A DNA stretch of 64,000 nt from Ophiodon elongatus (GCA_016806645.1 JACSYO010001630.1:591001-655000), one strand, 5' to 3'; positions 48,857 to 60,772 are shown, numbered from the stretch's first letter. Numbers and translations: made by a program. Notes: generated by a model from the letters alone, not told the origin.

Positions 48857-51800
48857 GTAGATGCATGGGACCGAACTTCCCCGGGCTTACTGTGGAGAGG
48901 GCGGGCGCTAGTGAATGTAGCAGCAGATAGTTCCACAGACGGAAAGCAAATCCTTTTAAATTAACCGCGATTGAGAAAATAATTTTCAAAAGAGTGGAGT
49001 GATGTTTACGATGTTTCTTTTTTTTTCTGTTTCTGTTTATATGAGGATGCTGATGATATTCGTGGTAGTTCCGTCTTGTAGGCCTGTGTTGTCATGTTGT
49101 GGCTGTCCGATGGCAGCAGGGACATGAGGTCTTAATTAAGACACAGCAGTAAAATTAACAGCCAATTTGCTGCAGTAATGTTATGGGAAACAATAAAAAA
49201 TAAAGGATACACATGTAGATAGCACCAAACGAGTTTCCATAAAAAAAAAAGCTCACGGGGAAATGGACTTGTTTCTGCAAACTTTGTTCTGTATTTTTCT
49301 GTGCTCGAATCTATAAAAACTGAATGAAAACATGCGAATTCTACGATTTCAGACTTATGTGATTTAGTCTGAATTCCAGCATATAAACAACATAATCTTT
49401 CTATTTCCCTTAAATTGGAAATTTCTCAGATAATCGAAAACTCCATAAACTATTTGTATAAAAAAAAAAAAAAAACGTTTAATTTAAAAAAAAAAAAAAG
49501 TGGTTAGTTCTCGAGAAATCCCTCACATAGAGGCCCATGTCATTAGATTAAATTTCACTGTCGTATTATGAACTCTTCCGTATCCTAAATAGAAGATTGG
49601 TGCTCTTAATCGTAGCTCTGATCGTGGCATTGTGTGATTATTCTTATTACCAGATGTTAATAGGCCCCTGGGTCCTACCCGCATGCTCCCTCGGATTATT
49701 CAAAGAGCGAATTATAATATTATTAATGTGGGATTATTCATGTGGACATGCTCCAGACTGGCCTCATTAATAAATGAGTGATCCTAACAGGATGTAGTGC
49801 AGTGGAAAGCCACGCTGAGATACCGCACCATCTTTTATCTGCCTTATACAGTTGGCAACCTTTTTGGCTGGACATAAATCTTAAGGATATAAATTCATTG
49901 TACATATCTGTATCACATCGCTAGTAAACACGTGTGCCCATACAGGGTGAACTGGTGTAAATTATACGAGTATTGTTTTTTTTTAGTTGTTTTTTTATGG
50001 AAATCATAAATGAATGCTTGCATTAAACTTTAAACTCTTTACAGTTATTTTCATCCAGAAATAATAAGTATAAAAGTTGACTTCCTTTTTGTCCATACAC
50101 CAGACGTGTATAAATCAAAATGGGATGGATTCGTTCACCTTCTGATAGCCTATTGACCGCTACATATTGGATATAGGAAATAGCTGATTTGTGCTCACGA
50201 TGTGGTGTTTGCTTTATGAATGAAGACAGTTCACAGTCCGTTTTATTGGCTGCGATGTTCACACTGCCTTCAGGTCAAAGTTGTCTTCAATACGTTAATC
50301 TTATTTACAGATACCAGACTAACGTAATGGCCGTATTTCATTGATATTTATTTTCAACTTGTATTGTTATAATTATTGTTTTTATTATTGTATTATGATT
50401 CTCTTTTTTTTTTTGTTTGTTATTGAAATAATTATGGCGAGTGTTTGTAAATTGTGAACAACACTCCTACAATAGCCTACATGTTTGTAAATGAATGCAT
50501 AATTCGATTGAAAATAAGTGGAACGGCCTAGACTTCCCCGGAAGCTGAGTCCCGATGCCGGACCACGTCGTCCGGGGGCCGGGGGGAGGGTGGGGGGGGG
50601 GAGAAACACGAGACGCTCCCCAGAAGACGGAGCTCCGAACTGAAACCTCTACTGTGAATGAATAATTCCAATGTGTTCTTTGCCAGGGCCCGACCGGGCA
50701 CCGGACCACCTCTTTCTCCGTACTGGACATTCTGGACCCCAACAAGTTCACGAGCAGCCGACGACAGCAGCAGCACGCGAGCCACCGAGGTGAGCGCGAG
50801 CTGAGCGCGTACGGAGCGGAGAACCGGAGAGGGGCAACCGGGGAGCGCGAGCCCAGCCTGGAGCCCAGCAAGGGCTGCTACGGTGCGGAGGAATACCAGA
50901 GCAGTGAGTCGGAGTTTACTCGGAATTAACCCTTAAAGCCAGGCTCCTCGATGTCCCCGGGAATGTTGTTTTGTGTTTTCCTTTTAAAACAGTGGCCCTT
51001 CTTCTCTCCGTCACGCGGTCTTTAAACGGTCACTTCAGTTTGTTGAAGTGACTGCTCGGCCTATTATTCAGCCTCTTTTCTTTCCTTTAAAAAAATAATA
51101 AAAATAATAATAATTTTCGTTATTCTAAATCTAGATCTGGGGTTATTTGATCATTCCCGAGTCAGTATTTACTCTCCTTTTAATTGTGTGTAAAGCCTGT
51201 TCATCCCTAGGACCAAAGTTCAGGAAATCACGTGGAATTTCTTCTTGCCCGTTTTTTTTTTTTCGTTTCTATTCGATTTCTTTTGAGGGTGTTTTTGTGT
51301 GTAGCTTTTGTTCACCCATTTCCCCCTTTTTTTATGTTGCATTTATCCAATTTTATGCATGAACAATGGTTTTACGGAATAATCCATTTGGCAACTTTTC
51401 CGTGTGTGGGCCCATGTGTCTTTATTTACTGGGAGGTTTTCCGAACAGTCTAAATCCGGAGTTAATGGCTCGGACAGAAACCCATGTTTAAGACCAAATG
51501 CACGCTCCGACTGCCCCACCAGCGCCAAAAAAAAAAAATATATATATATATATATATTATTTTGTTTTCGTCAATTCAACCAATAAAAAAATGTCCCATC
51601 GAAATATTTGACTGATATCTGATTGGTTGGTTTGTCCCCATGAAACGTGGAGACGCAGCGGGAGACCACCAGGCGCGTGGCGCCGCTTGTCTGAGGACCT
51701 GGGCGCTCCTAAGACGCGCGCGCACGCTTCTTGAGTTGTGGCTCGTCTCGGAGGGTTATGTAACGGCTGATCCGACGGTGGCTAGTTCAAATGTTAGACG

Positions 51801-52550
51801 GACTTCATGGAGGACCGACACGCTGATAAATCCGCCTCTGAGAGGGGCCGCGTCACAGCGCGGTGCCGTTACGCACGGCCGTTCACCGTGGTTACCTTCA
51901 CCAACACCAGGCTGCTACAGTATAACCTTTAACCTCTAGGCACATCAGACTGGTTGCTTATGACCCGCTATTCAGCGTCTGAAAGAAGAATCAGGGCGCA
52001 TCATAGTCTATTTTCCAACTTTCTTTTTAGCAAATGTAGCGTATCAATATTTCAGGCCCCCGGACCCCCCCCCCAATGGTTACTTTTCACCACTGGCTGG
52101 CTACTCCATGTCGTTGTGAAAAGCCACCTTACTGTACACAGGCAGCCCGCACTAGTGGGGCGATGCAGTGCGCGTCATAGTTTACAGTCTAAGAACACTC
52201 TTATTAACAGTGTAGACGCTGGGGGATCTCTTCCTGGATCAGGAACCAAGAATCAGAAATCGAAAATAAAAAAAGAGAAGAAGTGTGTCTCTGTTAGGCC
52301 TAGCTCTCTGTCGACGAAAAAAAAATAAATAAATAAAATGACGTCTTAAATGAAGCTCAGGTCAAAAAGAAAGAAGGCGTGAGGTAATTGGCCACGGTTT
52401 GTGTGCGCGTGGATGCTTGAGTGTGATCGGTATTATTGATTGGTGAATATCTGTTTCAAAAAGCAGTCAGCTTTTCTTTTTTTTTCTTGTGTGTGTGTGT
52501 GTGTGTGTGTTTGTGTGTGTGCGTGTGTGTGTGTGTGTGTGCGTGCGTGC

Positions 52551-52581
<31 letters not shown>

Positions 52582-55001
52582 CTTCCATTCAAACCCATTA
52601 GTTCCAATAAACTCCGTTTCCTCGATTTTATATTATACTGGTAGTTAAAAAAAAGGTTTAACTTTCCAATGTAATCAATTTCAGAAATATTTGTAGTTAA
52701 CTACGTCGTACAGAGCGGAAAATACTGCGAAAAATACACAGATATTTTTTTTTTCCTTCATATTTGAAAGTAGACATCATGTTTTTTGTTTCCGAACCAA
52801 TGTTCCAAAAGCTCTCCTCGGCCTGCTGTTTGATTTGAGATCATGATGATTTGAGATCATGATGATTTGAGATGATGTTGATTTGAGATCATGATGTTTG
52901 AGATCATGTTGATTTGAGATCATGATTTTTGAGATCTTGATGTTTGAGATCTCGTTGATTTGAGGCTGGCTCATTACAAACAGGACAAGACCTTGTGACC
53001 ATCGCCCCTTTACAAGTAACTCAAATCTTATTTGTTAGTTGTGTTTAATTTTTATTTAAATAGTTTTCTTTCACATTACTGGACTGGAGTGAATAGTGAA
53101 TACATATTTTGACTATTTAAAGCTGAATATAAAGGTCCTTATTGTAAACATATTTTAAATCCAATTGATTTAGATCACTTTCTATGTGTTTTAGATCCAT
53201 AATTACTCCAATTACCATAAGTACCATTAACTATTTATTAATAACAGCATGTTTGGCCCAATAGTTAACTCCGTTTTTCTGGTATTCCCTTAAAGAGCTA
53301 TTAGATAATCTGAAGCTAATATAAATAATTAACTAATCAAGTGTGATTCAAATAATACATATTAAGTTTGAACTTGAACAACAACTTGATAACATTTCCA
53401 TTTCATTATCATGATGACATATTACTTTTTCCTTGGGGCAAATGAAAAAAAAAATTTGTGAGCAGCCAAAAAGGGAATAACTGCTATTAAATTAATGTGG
53501 TTAACAAACTTGACTTTTCTTCTCATCTAAAAAATAAATGTGTTGTGCAATTGTGTTTTCTTTGTGTTTCCATACTTGTGAATCAGAATTTTCTCCTTTT
53601 TTTTTCTCCATTTCAGCCAACTAGACCAGAACGTTTGAAATTGAATACATTATTTTTTTTTCATTTACGTTTTATTTTAGTTCTAAAGTATGACACATGC
53701 TCACAGTGGATTTTCAGACGAGAACAAATGTATTTTTTTTGGTGAAAAACAAAAAAACACAAAAAAACACAACAAACCACCACAACCAAACCAACTATAT
53801 TTTTAGGATTTTCTTTAAAAAAAAAATTTCAACACTTCACTCATAAGATTTTAGACATGTGAGTTAGCTACCTTGGCGTCCCCAAAACCTCAGTGGCCCT
53901 GAAGCTGCTTTATGGCAATCTGTTTGCTATGATTTAATTTCACATTTACAGTGATAGGAATTTCTTTGGTAATATACCAAAACATAATATAAATTGAAAT
54001 GATAAGGGCATTGTGTCCCCTGCATTTTTTACTCATGTGGTGTGTTTTCTTGGATAAATATATCAAAATAGTATTGCAGTTGAAAGTGTGCACTCTGAAG
54101 ACAGAGTGGGCTTCCTGCCGCCTGCTGAGGAAAGCCAAATGTTCATTTAGATTCCTCCTCCTAATTGTATGATCCCCAAATGTTTGGCTGATAACAACTC
54201 ATAGAGAATGACATTTTCACTTAGCACTTTGACTAATTATGTGATTAGCTCCTCTGGAACTCTTTTGAAAGTTTGAATGATCAGTGTTTAAATGATCTAA
54301 TTAGTCATTCAGGGATTACAGGCCTCAGTGATTTTTATTGTGGCTGATTGTTGTTCACATTTGTATTACTGTTTTGTAATTGTGTGTTTTCTTGTTCTTT
54401 TCAATCAACCACATTCCTTAAATCATAAGTCTTATATAGTACATAGTTGCCATATATTGCACATTACACTTGGACAAAGGTGGGCTAAGTCAAGACTGGA
54501 ATACCAACTAGGACACACTCACACCTGGGGGGCCTTGGGGAACCTCAGGCATCCTGAAGGTCCCTGGATCACTGCGTGAATATGATTTATTACACATGTA
54601 TTTGGTGATAAACACCACTAAAGCACAATGTGAACTGAAATGATAAAGGCCCTGTCTTGTAGAGGGGCCATGTTTCAAAGTTTGGATTAAATAGCGTCAT
54701 TATTTCAGTTAATATTATGATGATTTGCTTATTTGTGTGTAATTAAATGACCACAAACTACTACCAAACTGAGTTACACAATACAAACCTGGGGCAGGGT
54801 AGTGGTTACGTTTCTGGGGCAAAAGGCAACAGCTAATGACACACATGCATCCAAAGGGCCCCGGGGCCCCTTGTGGATTAATCGAGCCCTCGAACGAATT
54901 ATATATTTACAAAGCCATCTGACAATTTCCACTTCCACATGTGTGTCACAGACACCATTTCACGTTTGTTCAGTCGTTTTCTTGAGGCTGTCAGATTCTA
55001 G

Positions 55002-55042
<41 letters not shown>

Positions 55043-55847
55043 AATATGATTATTCTTACTTCATACTGTTAAATTATGACCATGTAGTGGATGTTAATTT
55101 GACGTTGTCTTTGTTGTATGTGTATTTCCAGAGGAAGGCTTTGTGTACAGAAGCCAAGATGAGGATGACTATCACAGATCTGGGACCCCAGATTCAGAGG
55201 CTCCAGACGGGCCCTACAGCAGTGAGGAGAGCAGCTCAGCCCTGCCCAGTAACGGAGACAGAGATCTGGGCCAGCACAGCCACCAGGACCCTGGCAGAGA
55301 CAGCAAGAGCCCCGGAGGAGGCCAGATCAATGATGTCCAGGCCAACGGGGTCCAGGGCACGCAGGGCAAACCCAAGAGGAAGCGCTCTGGCTCGGACTCC
55401 AAGTCGGGGAAGCCCCGTAGAGCCCGGACTGCCTTCACCTATGAGCAGCTGGTGGCGCTGGAGAACAAGTTCAAGTCAACGCGCTACCTGTCAGTTTGTG
55501 AGCGGCTCAACCTGGCCCTGTCGCTCTCCCTCACCGAAACCCAGGTCAAGATATGGTTCCAGAACCGTCGGACCAAGTGGAAGAAGCAGAACCCCGGAGC
55601 AGACACCTCCGCCCCGACCGGCAACGGAGGAGGAGGGGGGGGAGGCCTGGGAAGCCTTAGCCCTCTCAGCCCGTCCCCTCCAATCAGCGGGCACCTGGCC
55701 ATGCACGCTGGCTATGCCAGCCACCATCACCCCCCCACCGGCAGCCTGGTCCAGCTGCCTTTCCTCACCGCCAGCCACGTCCTGTCCCCCTTCATGCTGG
55801 GGACACAGAGCTACGCTGCACCCGCCTTCTACAGCACACATCTGTAG
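48542..55847 (+). CDS. nkx1-1: NK1-class homeobox transcription factor, complete 3-exon CDS
   Basis: Coding exons are 48542-48856, 50687-50903 and 55132-55847 (315+217+716 nt), giving 415 residues plus stop. Both introns are GT-AG and the phases fit (0, then 1). Seen in the protein: three 18-residue N-terminal repeats (2-55), an Eh1-like motif TSFSVLDIL (113-121), an acidic/serine-rich stretch (about 182-225), a basic PKRKR cluster, the homeodomain (272-331) with W48, F49, Q50, N51 and T54, a glycine run, and a C-terminus ending in APAFYSTHL. Known for the family: sequence-specific nuclear DNA binding, repression through Groucho/TLE bound to Eh1, roles in neural and mesodermal patterning. The C-terminal pattern LSPLSPSPP...LPFL...LSPF.LG matches my memory of NKX1-1 better than NKX1-2, and neighbouring uvssa supports this. 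Zebrafish relatives carry nkx1.2-like names, so naming varies. Exon joins are predicted, without transcript evidence. Confidence 0.93.
48545..48706 (+). repeat. 54-bp coding tandem repeat x3 in nkx1-1 exon 1
   Basis: Three consecutive 54-bp units (48545-48598, 48599-48652, 48653-48706), each starting (A)ACCGGGACAGAGC-like and containing GGTCCAG. A fourth degenerate start (GGCCCGGACAG) follows at 48707. The units encode 18-residue repeats. Confidence 0.9.
48857..50686 (+). other. nkx1-1 intron 1 (1,830 bp)
   Basis: GT-AG intron. It holds several poly-A/T runs (for example 49241-49251, 49458-49497) and AT-rich, homeobox-site-like sequence at 49080-49200 and 49520-49810 with many TAAT/ATTA cores. 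That low-repeat stretch could be an intronic enhancer, though this is inference. No other exon-like frame is seen. A G/C-rich block at about 50540-50620 lies just before exon 2. Confidence 0.75.
50687..50903 (+). CDS. nkx1-1: nkx1-1 coding exon 2 (Eh1/TN repressor motif)
   Basis: 217 nt between acceptor TTCTTTGCCAG and donor GTGAGT. It opens in phase 0 with GPTGHRTTSFSVLDILDPNK, the Eh1 (TN) motif block shared by NK-family repressors, then a basic Arg/Gln segment and a Glu/Ser-rich tail. It ends one base into a lysine codon completed by exon 3. The Eh1 block (about 50708-50752) is the best-conserved part of the gene outside the homeodomain and recruits Groucho/TLE co-repressors in related factors. 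Confidence 0.9.
52490..52571. repeat. (GT)n with GC interruptions
   Basis: Intronic array ending in GAGAGAGAGA. Confidence 0.95.
52830..52965. repeat. GATTTGAGATCAT minisatellite, about 9 copies
   Basis: Degenerate 13-16 bp units rich in the palindromic GAGATC/GATCAT core, in nkx1-1 intron 2. Confidence 0.9.
55002..55038. repeat. (CA)n tract near the exon 3 acceptor
   Basis: About 18 CA units ending 93 bp upstream of exon 3. Intronic CA tracts near acceptors can bind hnRNP L and influence splicing in other genes; relevance here is inference. Confidence 0.95.
55132..55847 (+). CDS. nkx1-1: nkx1-1 coding exon 3 (homeodomain and C-terminus)
   Basis: The acceptor is TATTTCCAG at 55123-55131; two bases complete the split lysine codon and the frame runs to TAG at 55845-55847. 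The homeodomain is at 55413-55592, with helix-3 core KIWFQNRRTKWKKQ. T54 rather than Y54 separates it from the NK2 class. Upstream lie GDRD, Ser-rich and PKRKR segments; downstream come PGADTSAPTG, a glycine run, LSPLSPSPP and a short His run. The frame in +1 that stays open across this exon is a GC-rich shadow. CA microsatellites lie on both sides, 93 bp upstream of the exon and directly at the stop codon. Confidence 0.97.
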
Positions 55848-55856
55848 ACACACACA

Positions 55857-55890
<34 letters not shown>
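55847..55890. repeat. (CA)n tract starting at the nkx1-1 stop codon
   Basis: The CA run begins at the last base of TAG, with one CATA interruption, so the 3' UTR opens with a microsatellite. A second CA patch follows at 55909-55919. Confidence 0.95.
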
Positions 55891-56346
55891 GAAGGGTGCA
55901 CGTCTACAAACACACACACCAGACAGACTCATCCTCAGAAACACACTGAGGCCAGGGAGAATGAAACGTTTCCGCAGACAGACTGTCAGTGTTCAGCTCT
56001 GCTTCCCTTTTTACTACCAACATTTGAAGGCTTTAATTTCAACGGATTATTTTGATAGAATCTGCCAGAAACTGTACATAAATCTATGTTCTAGCTACCT
56101 ATTCCGAATGCTGTTTTAAACTAAGTAATAGACAAATAGTTGATTTCTTTGTCTAAAAAAAAAAAAAAGTCTGTATGAATATTGAATGTTTATTTATGAC
56201 TTAAGGAATGGCTTGATCTATTGTCAGTACCGTGTAACTCCAGCTGTGATTGTTTTCATTTCTGTTATTTATTGAATTTGTTCACAGTTTCCATAAAATC
56301 CTTGGATGTACTGAATCCTCAGCGCAACATGATATCGTTCTTTGAT

Positions 56347-56367
56347 ATTAAAATAATGACAATTAAA
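56347..56367 (+). terminator. Candidate poly(A) signals of nkx1-1
   Basis: Two ATTAAA hexamers (56347-56352 and 56362-56367) lie about 500 bp past the stop codon in AT-rich sequence that reads like a 3' UTR (55848-56380). The next recognisable feature, a SINE head fragment, begins at about 56398. No canonical AATAAA is seen in this stretch, so the end of the transcript is tentative. Confidence 0.45.
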
Positions 56368-56397
56368 CTGTAAAATTAGCCCAGTGAACTCATTCTA

Positions 56398-56560
56398 ATT
56401 GAACAGGACAGCATGGTGTCCCTGTCTCCTCACAGCAGGAAGGTCCTGGGTTCAAACTCTGTGTTCTCCTGTCTGTGTTGGTTTGTTCCCACAGTCCGAC
56501 AACCTGCCTCTCACTGAATGTGTTTTCCCGGGACATGCACTCGTCCCCTGTAGCCCTAAA
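56398..56560 (+). mobile_element. Head fragment of the Rex3-tailed SINE family
   Basis: ACAGCATGGTGTCCCTGTC, CTCACAGCAGGAAGGTCCTG, GGGTTCAAACTCTG (B-box-like) and TTCCCACAGTCCGACAACCTG, the head and first body part of the element at 5.9-6.2 kb, degenerate and tail-less. It begins right after the putative nkx1-1 poly(A) site. Confidence 0.65.
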
Positions 56561-58690
56561 CGGACCAAATTCAAAATTACAAGACATTTTATCTACCAAA
56601 ATCAGCGAGTGTATGCAGGTTTTTCAAATGAAACACTCTTAACGTAGGCAATAGACTTTCCCGTTGCAAGTCGATGACTTTGCCTTTTTGTGTGGGTGTC
56701 ACGTTCAACGCGACGAACGTGCTGGAAAATGGGTAAGTAAACAGTGGAAAGCGGCATGGAGGCCAATGAACATTTTACGGTGGTTACTTCTTTTTTATAT
56801 CTGTCTTCGAAACGTATTCAGTCTCTCCAACGACACGCATGTTTGACGCTGCTTGGACTGAGACAGAATCTGTGGCAGAGATAACAAAGAAAGCGCTGGA
56901 GAAGATGCGTAAATTAGCTTGTCCACCCGGTTGTCATGTTTCCATCACTGCCAATCGGAGCTGAAGCCGATAAATACCTGAGATCACTGCAGAGTCATTT
57001 GTCCTGGGAATGAATGCCAATTTGAACCTTTCCCACTAAGGACAAAAGCCACTAAGTGGGTTTTTGTCGAGTGTTAAGGAGCTTAAGAATCTACAGCTAT
57101 GCTAGTGGCTTTGTGAGGCTGCACTTAAACACAACAGAGCTTTGAGCTGAATGCTAACGTCAACATGCTAACATGCTTACAAAGTTAAGCATGGCTTTAT
57201 CATCTTCAGTTTGGCCTGTTAGCATGCTAGCAAAAAACAAAAAAACAAAGTGATGACATATAGTTGGAATAGCAGCTTGCAGCAGTGTTAATATCAACCC
57301 AAACAGCGATACGTTAGCTGTCTCAGAAAAGCACTTCACTGATTCAGGATTGCATTCCCAAATATATTTAGACTCATGATGAGCAGTACAAAATTTAAAT
57401 AAAGGATAAAAATAGATGAAGCTTAACCAGAGATATCATCTTATTAATGCCACACATTCTTCTTTCTACATGGCGCCTATGTTACCCACAATGCAAGTTG
57501 ACTGCAGACAGTTTAGTCAGAGAATTGTTAAGCTAGTAGCAGCTAATGTAGCCTGCAGCAGAGATGAGCAGTGGGCTTTCCCCTTTAAGTTACGCAAGTG
57601 GTGAGAAATAGTCCCAATTCATACAGTGTCCCAGACCACAGAGGCCTCCTCACCCTCAACACTGTCTTGTAGCAGGAATACAATTCCTGCTATTTAACAA
57701 CAAAATATGCCAGTATTAGATAACAATATACCTTACCAGCAGTAGTGATTTTTAAAACTAAATACCCTACTGCTATATGCTCCATCCAAAGCAATCTGCA
57801 CCCTCTGGCAACTATCACTAAATCACACATCCCACAATGGACACTGTAAAATGAAAGCATGAAATAAAAGATAAAAACAAATTTCACTTCACATCAAACC
57901 AGTGATTAACAAAACACAGTAGTACATTTAAGATGTTTTACCTAAAATCATCATTTTCTAAATCAAGTAATCCATCATGTAATTGAAATGCAGGACTGAA
58001 TGAAACGGAGACTCCTATGTGTCATCTTCAGCCGCCGCAGCAGCTGGAGTTGGAGGTCCTCGGGCCCCGGCCCAATGGGCCCTGCCCAGTTTCTAAATAG
58101 GTATGAGATGAGTCTGTGTGGGCCACACTCATATCTGTGGCTCTCATAACAGAAGAACACATTCTTACTCTCAACTCGACAAATCAGTGGGCATAACTGG
58201 GCAGGCGAGAGTGCAAAACAGGATTCCAACACACACATGCATGGTAATCCGTGGTTGTACTATAGACGGACAATTGATTGATATGGTCTGAGCTAACAGC
58301 CAGCTGTCATCGCTCAAGTTCAATTACCAGCCTCATACAAAACAAACATTTGAAGGTGGGTCTTTCATTCTGGTTCGGTCATTGAACAACATTCAATCAA
58401 TGATTTCTCTCAAAAACACAATGATCATTATGGTAATCCGGTCAATAAAGTGGCCCTCTGACAATTCTACATATGAACTGAAATGTACTCGTCACAAAAG
58501 GTACGACTGTCTGTGAAAACAAAAGATGAATGAATCAAACTGGATACAGGGAGAACACTTAAATAGCCCTCATTTAAATCATTATGTTCTAAAAGTTGTA
58601 AAATTCACTAACAGCCGAATCCAGAGTTATTATCTGAGGCATAATTGATGTGCATCAGACCCACGGGACTGCGCCAGACTGCACCGCTCT
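56561..58690. other. Intergenic sequence between nkx1-1 and uvssa
   Basis: AT-rich, no exon recognised. A patch at 57120-57230 is rich in GCTAAC/GTTAGC motifs. Confidence 0.45.
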
Positions 58691-58694
58691 GCAT

Positions 58695-59270
58695 GCTCAT
58701 ACATAGACTGTATAGAAGAAGTGGACTTAGTCACTGTTACGTCACTCATTGGTTTGTGAACTACAGTTTTGGAGCCTCAAGTTCAGCACTTGTTTTTTTG
58801 CAACCAGAAGTGACAGGAGCTAAGTACACCGAACGCTGAAGAAGACACCAAAATGTTACAACTAACTTTCATGAATTGTAAATACGCAGGGTTAAAGTTC
58901 TGAGACAAAAACAGACAATGCCATGGTAGCAACCTGTCAATCACAAGGTAGCCCCGCCCTAAAGCATCCCCTGCTTTATGGTCTGTTTGACTCTACATGG
59001 ACCATAATTTGCTAAATGAACATCATGCTGTAGTGCAGAAGACTTGAAACTAGAGAGTGAGACCATAAACTCATGTTTACAATGTTTACTGAGGATCAAG
59101 TGAGAAGTAGAGTCATCTTCTCATAGACTTCTATTTGATTGGTTCCATTTGGAGCCGGAGGAATCACCCCCTGATGGCTTTAACAAAAAAGGGAAAGTTC
59201 ATGCACTTCCACTTTGCCTTCACTTTTCAGAACCTGAGGTTGCCACCTGGACTGATACAGATCCGGTTCT
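58695..59270 (+). repeat. Common fish interspersed repeat (class uncertain)
   Basis: Motifs familiar from many teleost introns: CATAGACTGTATAGAAGAAG, CATTGGTTTGTGAACTACAG, TAAATGAACATCATGCTGTA, AGACTTGAAACTAGAG, TCATAGACTTCTA and CACTTTTCAGAACCTGAGG. Non-coding, probably a non-autonomous element; no ends with target duplication were resolved. Confidence 0.6.
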
Positions 59271-59886
59271 ACCAGCTTCCTGCTAGCTGTAACAATGTAT
59301 ACTTTGGCTGTAATTTATCACTTTTCTTGTCTTTTATACATCCATGGGCGGTATACTGTAAAGCCTGGACTGTGTATGTATTAATGTCTCTGTTCCCAAA
59401 CAGCTATCGATTGGTAGCACTAGTAGTAAGACATAAACAGAATTTAACATAGTTTAAAACGTTTAGACTCGGTAGTGCGCTTGCTCTACGCAGAGATGCA
59501 GAGGATCGAGGTCATTTTATACCAAGCAGTCAATTTTTTTTCAACACTGTATCCATTTCTCTTTATACAACTTTAAACTTCCATGGTAAAAACTGTTCGA
59601 TAATGCCTCCCGTGGCTCTGGAAGAGTATTTACAAGTGTAAGAAAATAACCCAGACGATGACATAATGATGGCATCAGGGTCATCCCAGTTTGGGCTTGG
59701 AAACTACACATTTCAAGAAGATAGCCTGTTAGAAGCCCAAGGCATGGAACATAAACAATGTGGGTGTTTTCCAGGCAGGGAGAGTCTCATGAAAAGAAGT
59801 TATTGGTTATGTAATGGGAAATGTAGGTTCTAGTGTTTTTGGAAATTGATCCAAACAAGAGACTAAAAGTCAGGATATCACAGTAG

Positions 59887-59953
<67 letters not shown>

Positions 59954-60352
59954 TGGACACACGACTACGTTTCCATTTCAAACCGCATATCTTTTCCTTG
60001 ATTTACACTGAGCGTCCACACTACACCGAAAACAGAGAAGACTCCGGATAAATTAGAAGACTCCGGGGTTACGTCCTACTGTGGACGGGCGTAAGCGGAG
60101 AAGTTTGGAAACGATGACATTGACACCACGGCCGCTACTTGATTGGGTCTTAGCAGTCCCGACATGTCCTTCCCTGATTGGTCACACCCCGATCACATGA
60201 CTATGAGCAACAGTTCGACCTCGTCGTCGGTCCGAGCGAAGACATCTCTGGTCCCTCTTTTCACCATTGCTGTTCTTCCTCTGCAGTATTTTCTGCAACT
60301 AAACCAACTGCAGTGTGTAGACAATCTGCTTCCTGCCCAGTGCAGGTGCATT
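59271..60352. other. Gene-free interval with (AT)n tract
   Basis: An AT run at 59886-59950. From 59980 to 60120 the text CACACTACACCGAAAACAGAG / GTTTTAAAACGAAAACG resembles a non-autonomous DNA transposon (the matching complement GAAAACGTATTAGTGTGGA lies at 60750-60768), with a SINE lying between them. Confidence 0.5.
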
Positions 60353-60772
60353 ATGGGGCGACCGTGGCTCAGTGGTAGCGCAGGCTCGTCTTTCAATCAA
60401 AGGATCGGTGGTTCGTTCCCCGGCTCCACTAGTCCATGTCGATGTGTCCTTGGGCTAGACACTTGACCCTGATTTGTGCCCGCAGGCTGTTCCTGCTCTG
60501 TGTGAATGTTAGTTAGTCCTGATGGGAAGGTGTCACCTTGCATGGTAGCTCCCCCCCATCAGGGTGTGAACGGGTGAATGATGACGTGTTAAAGCACTTT
60601 GAGGGAAGACTAGAGAAGGGCTACAAGTACAGTCCATTTACGTGAGGGGTCATGTGATATGCATTTTCAAAGCTGGCCGTGCGGATGGAGATCATTTCGA
60701 AAACGAGGCTGAAATGGAGATCGTTTTCGTTTTAAAGAGTTTTAAAACGAAAACGTATTAGTGTGGATATAG
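59952..60772. mobile_element. Possible hAT-like MITE interrupted by a SINE
   Basis: GTGTGGACACACGACTACGT TTCC at 59951 and ...CGAAAACGTATTAGTGTGGATATAG at about 60742-60770 read as inverted or near-inverted ends around AAAACG-rich sequence, a pattern common in fish (GTGTGGAC...AAAACG). The left and right match is short and imperfect, so the call is weak. Confidence 0.3.
60353..60642 (+). mobile_element. tRNA-derived SINE copy with the best-preserved head
   Basis: Plus strand: GGGGCGACCGTGGCTCAGTGG (A box) and GATCGGTGGTTCGTTCC (B box) 30-40 bp apart, then GTGTCCTTGGGCTAGACAC, CCATCAGGGTGTGAACGG and the tail CTACAAGTACAGTCCATTTA at 60642. The head looks like a Pol III promoter derived from tRNA, not a functional tRNA. 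Confidence 0.85.

Larger units (their letters stand above)
50904..55131 (+). other. nkx1-1 intron 2 (4,228 bp)
   Basis: GT-AG intron. Its first kilobase (to about 51950) is moderately GC-rich. It contains an AT tract at 51539-51558, a GT tract at 52490-52571, a GATTTGAGATCAT minisatellite at 52830-52965, A-rich runs at about 53740-53830 and a CA tract at 55002-55038 close to the exon 3 acceptor. No coding exon was recognised inside. Confidence 0.75.

Noticed and set aside
48957..48963. Exon 1 ending at its own in-frame stop (single-exon protein)
   Set aside because: Would lack Eh1 and homeodomain; the CAG|GTAGAT donor at 48856 joins in phase with the Eh1 exon.
51640..52328. Extra exons in the GC-rich start of nkx1-1 intron 2
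   Set aside because: The frames carry no family motif, and direct joining of exon 2 to exon 3 is phase-correct.
54802..56055. 417-codon plus-strand frame, the longest in the window
   Set aside because: It reads nkx1-1 exon 3 in the wrong frame and runs through intron and CA repeats; the homeodomain is in the other frame.
60353..60430. Possible tRNA gene
   Set aside because: A and B boxes are present, but a cloverleaf and acceptor stem are not, and a SINE body and tail follow.
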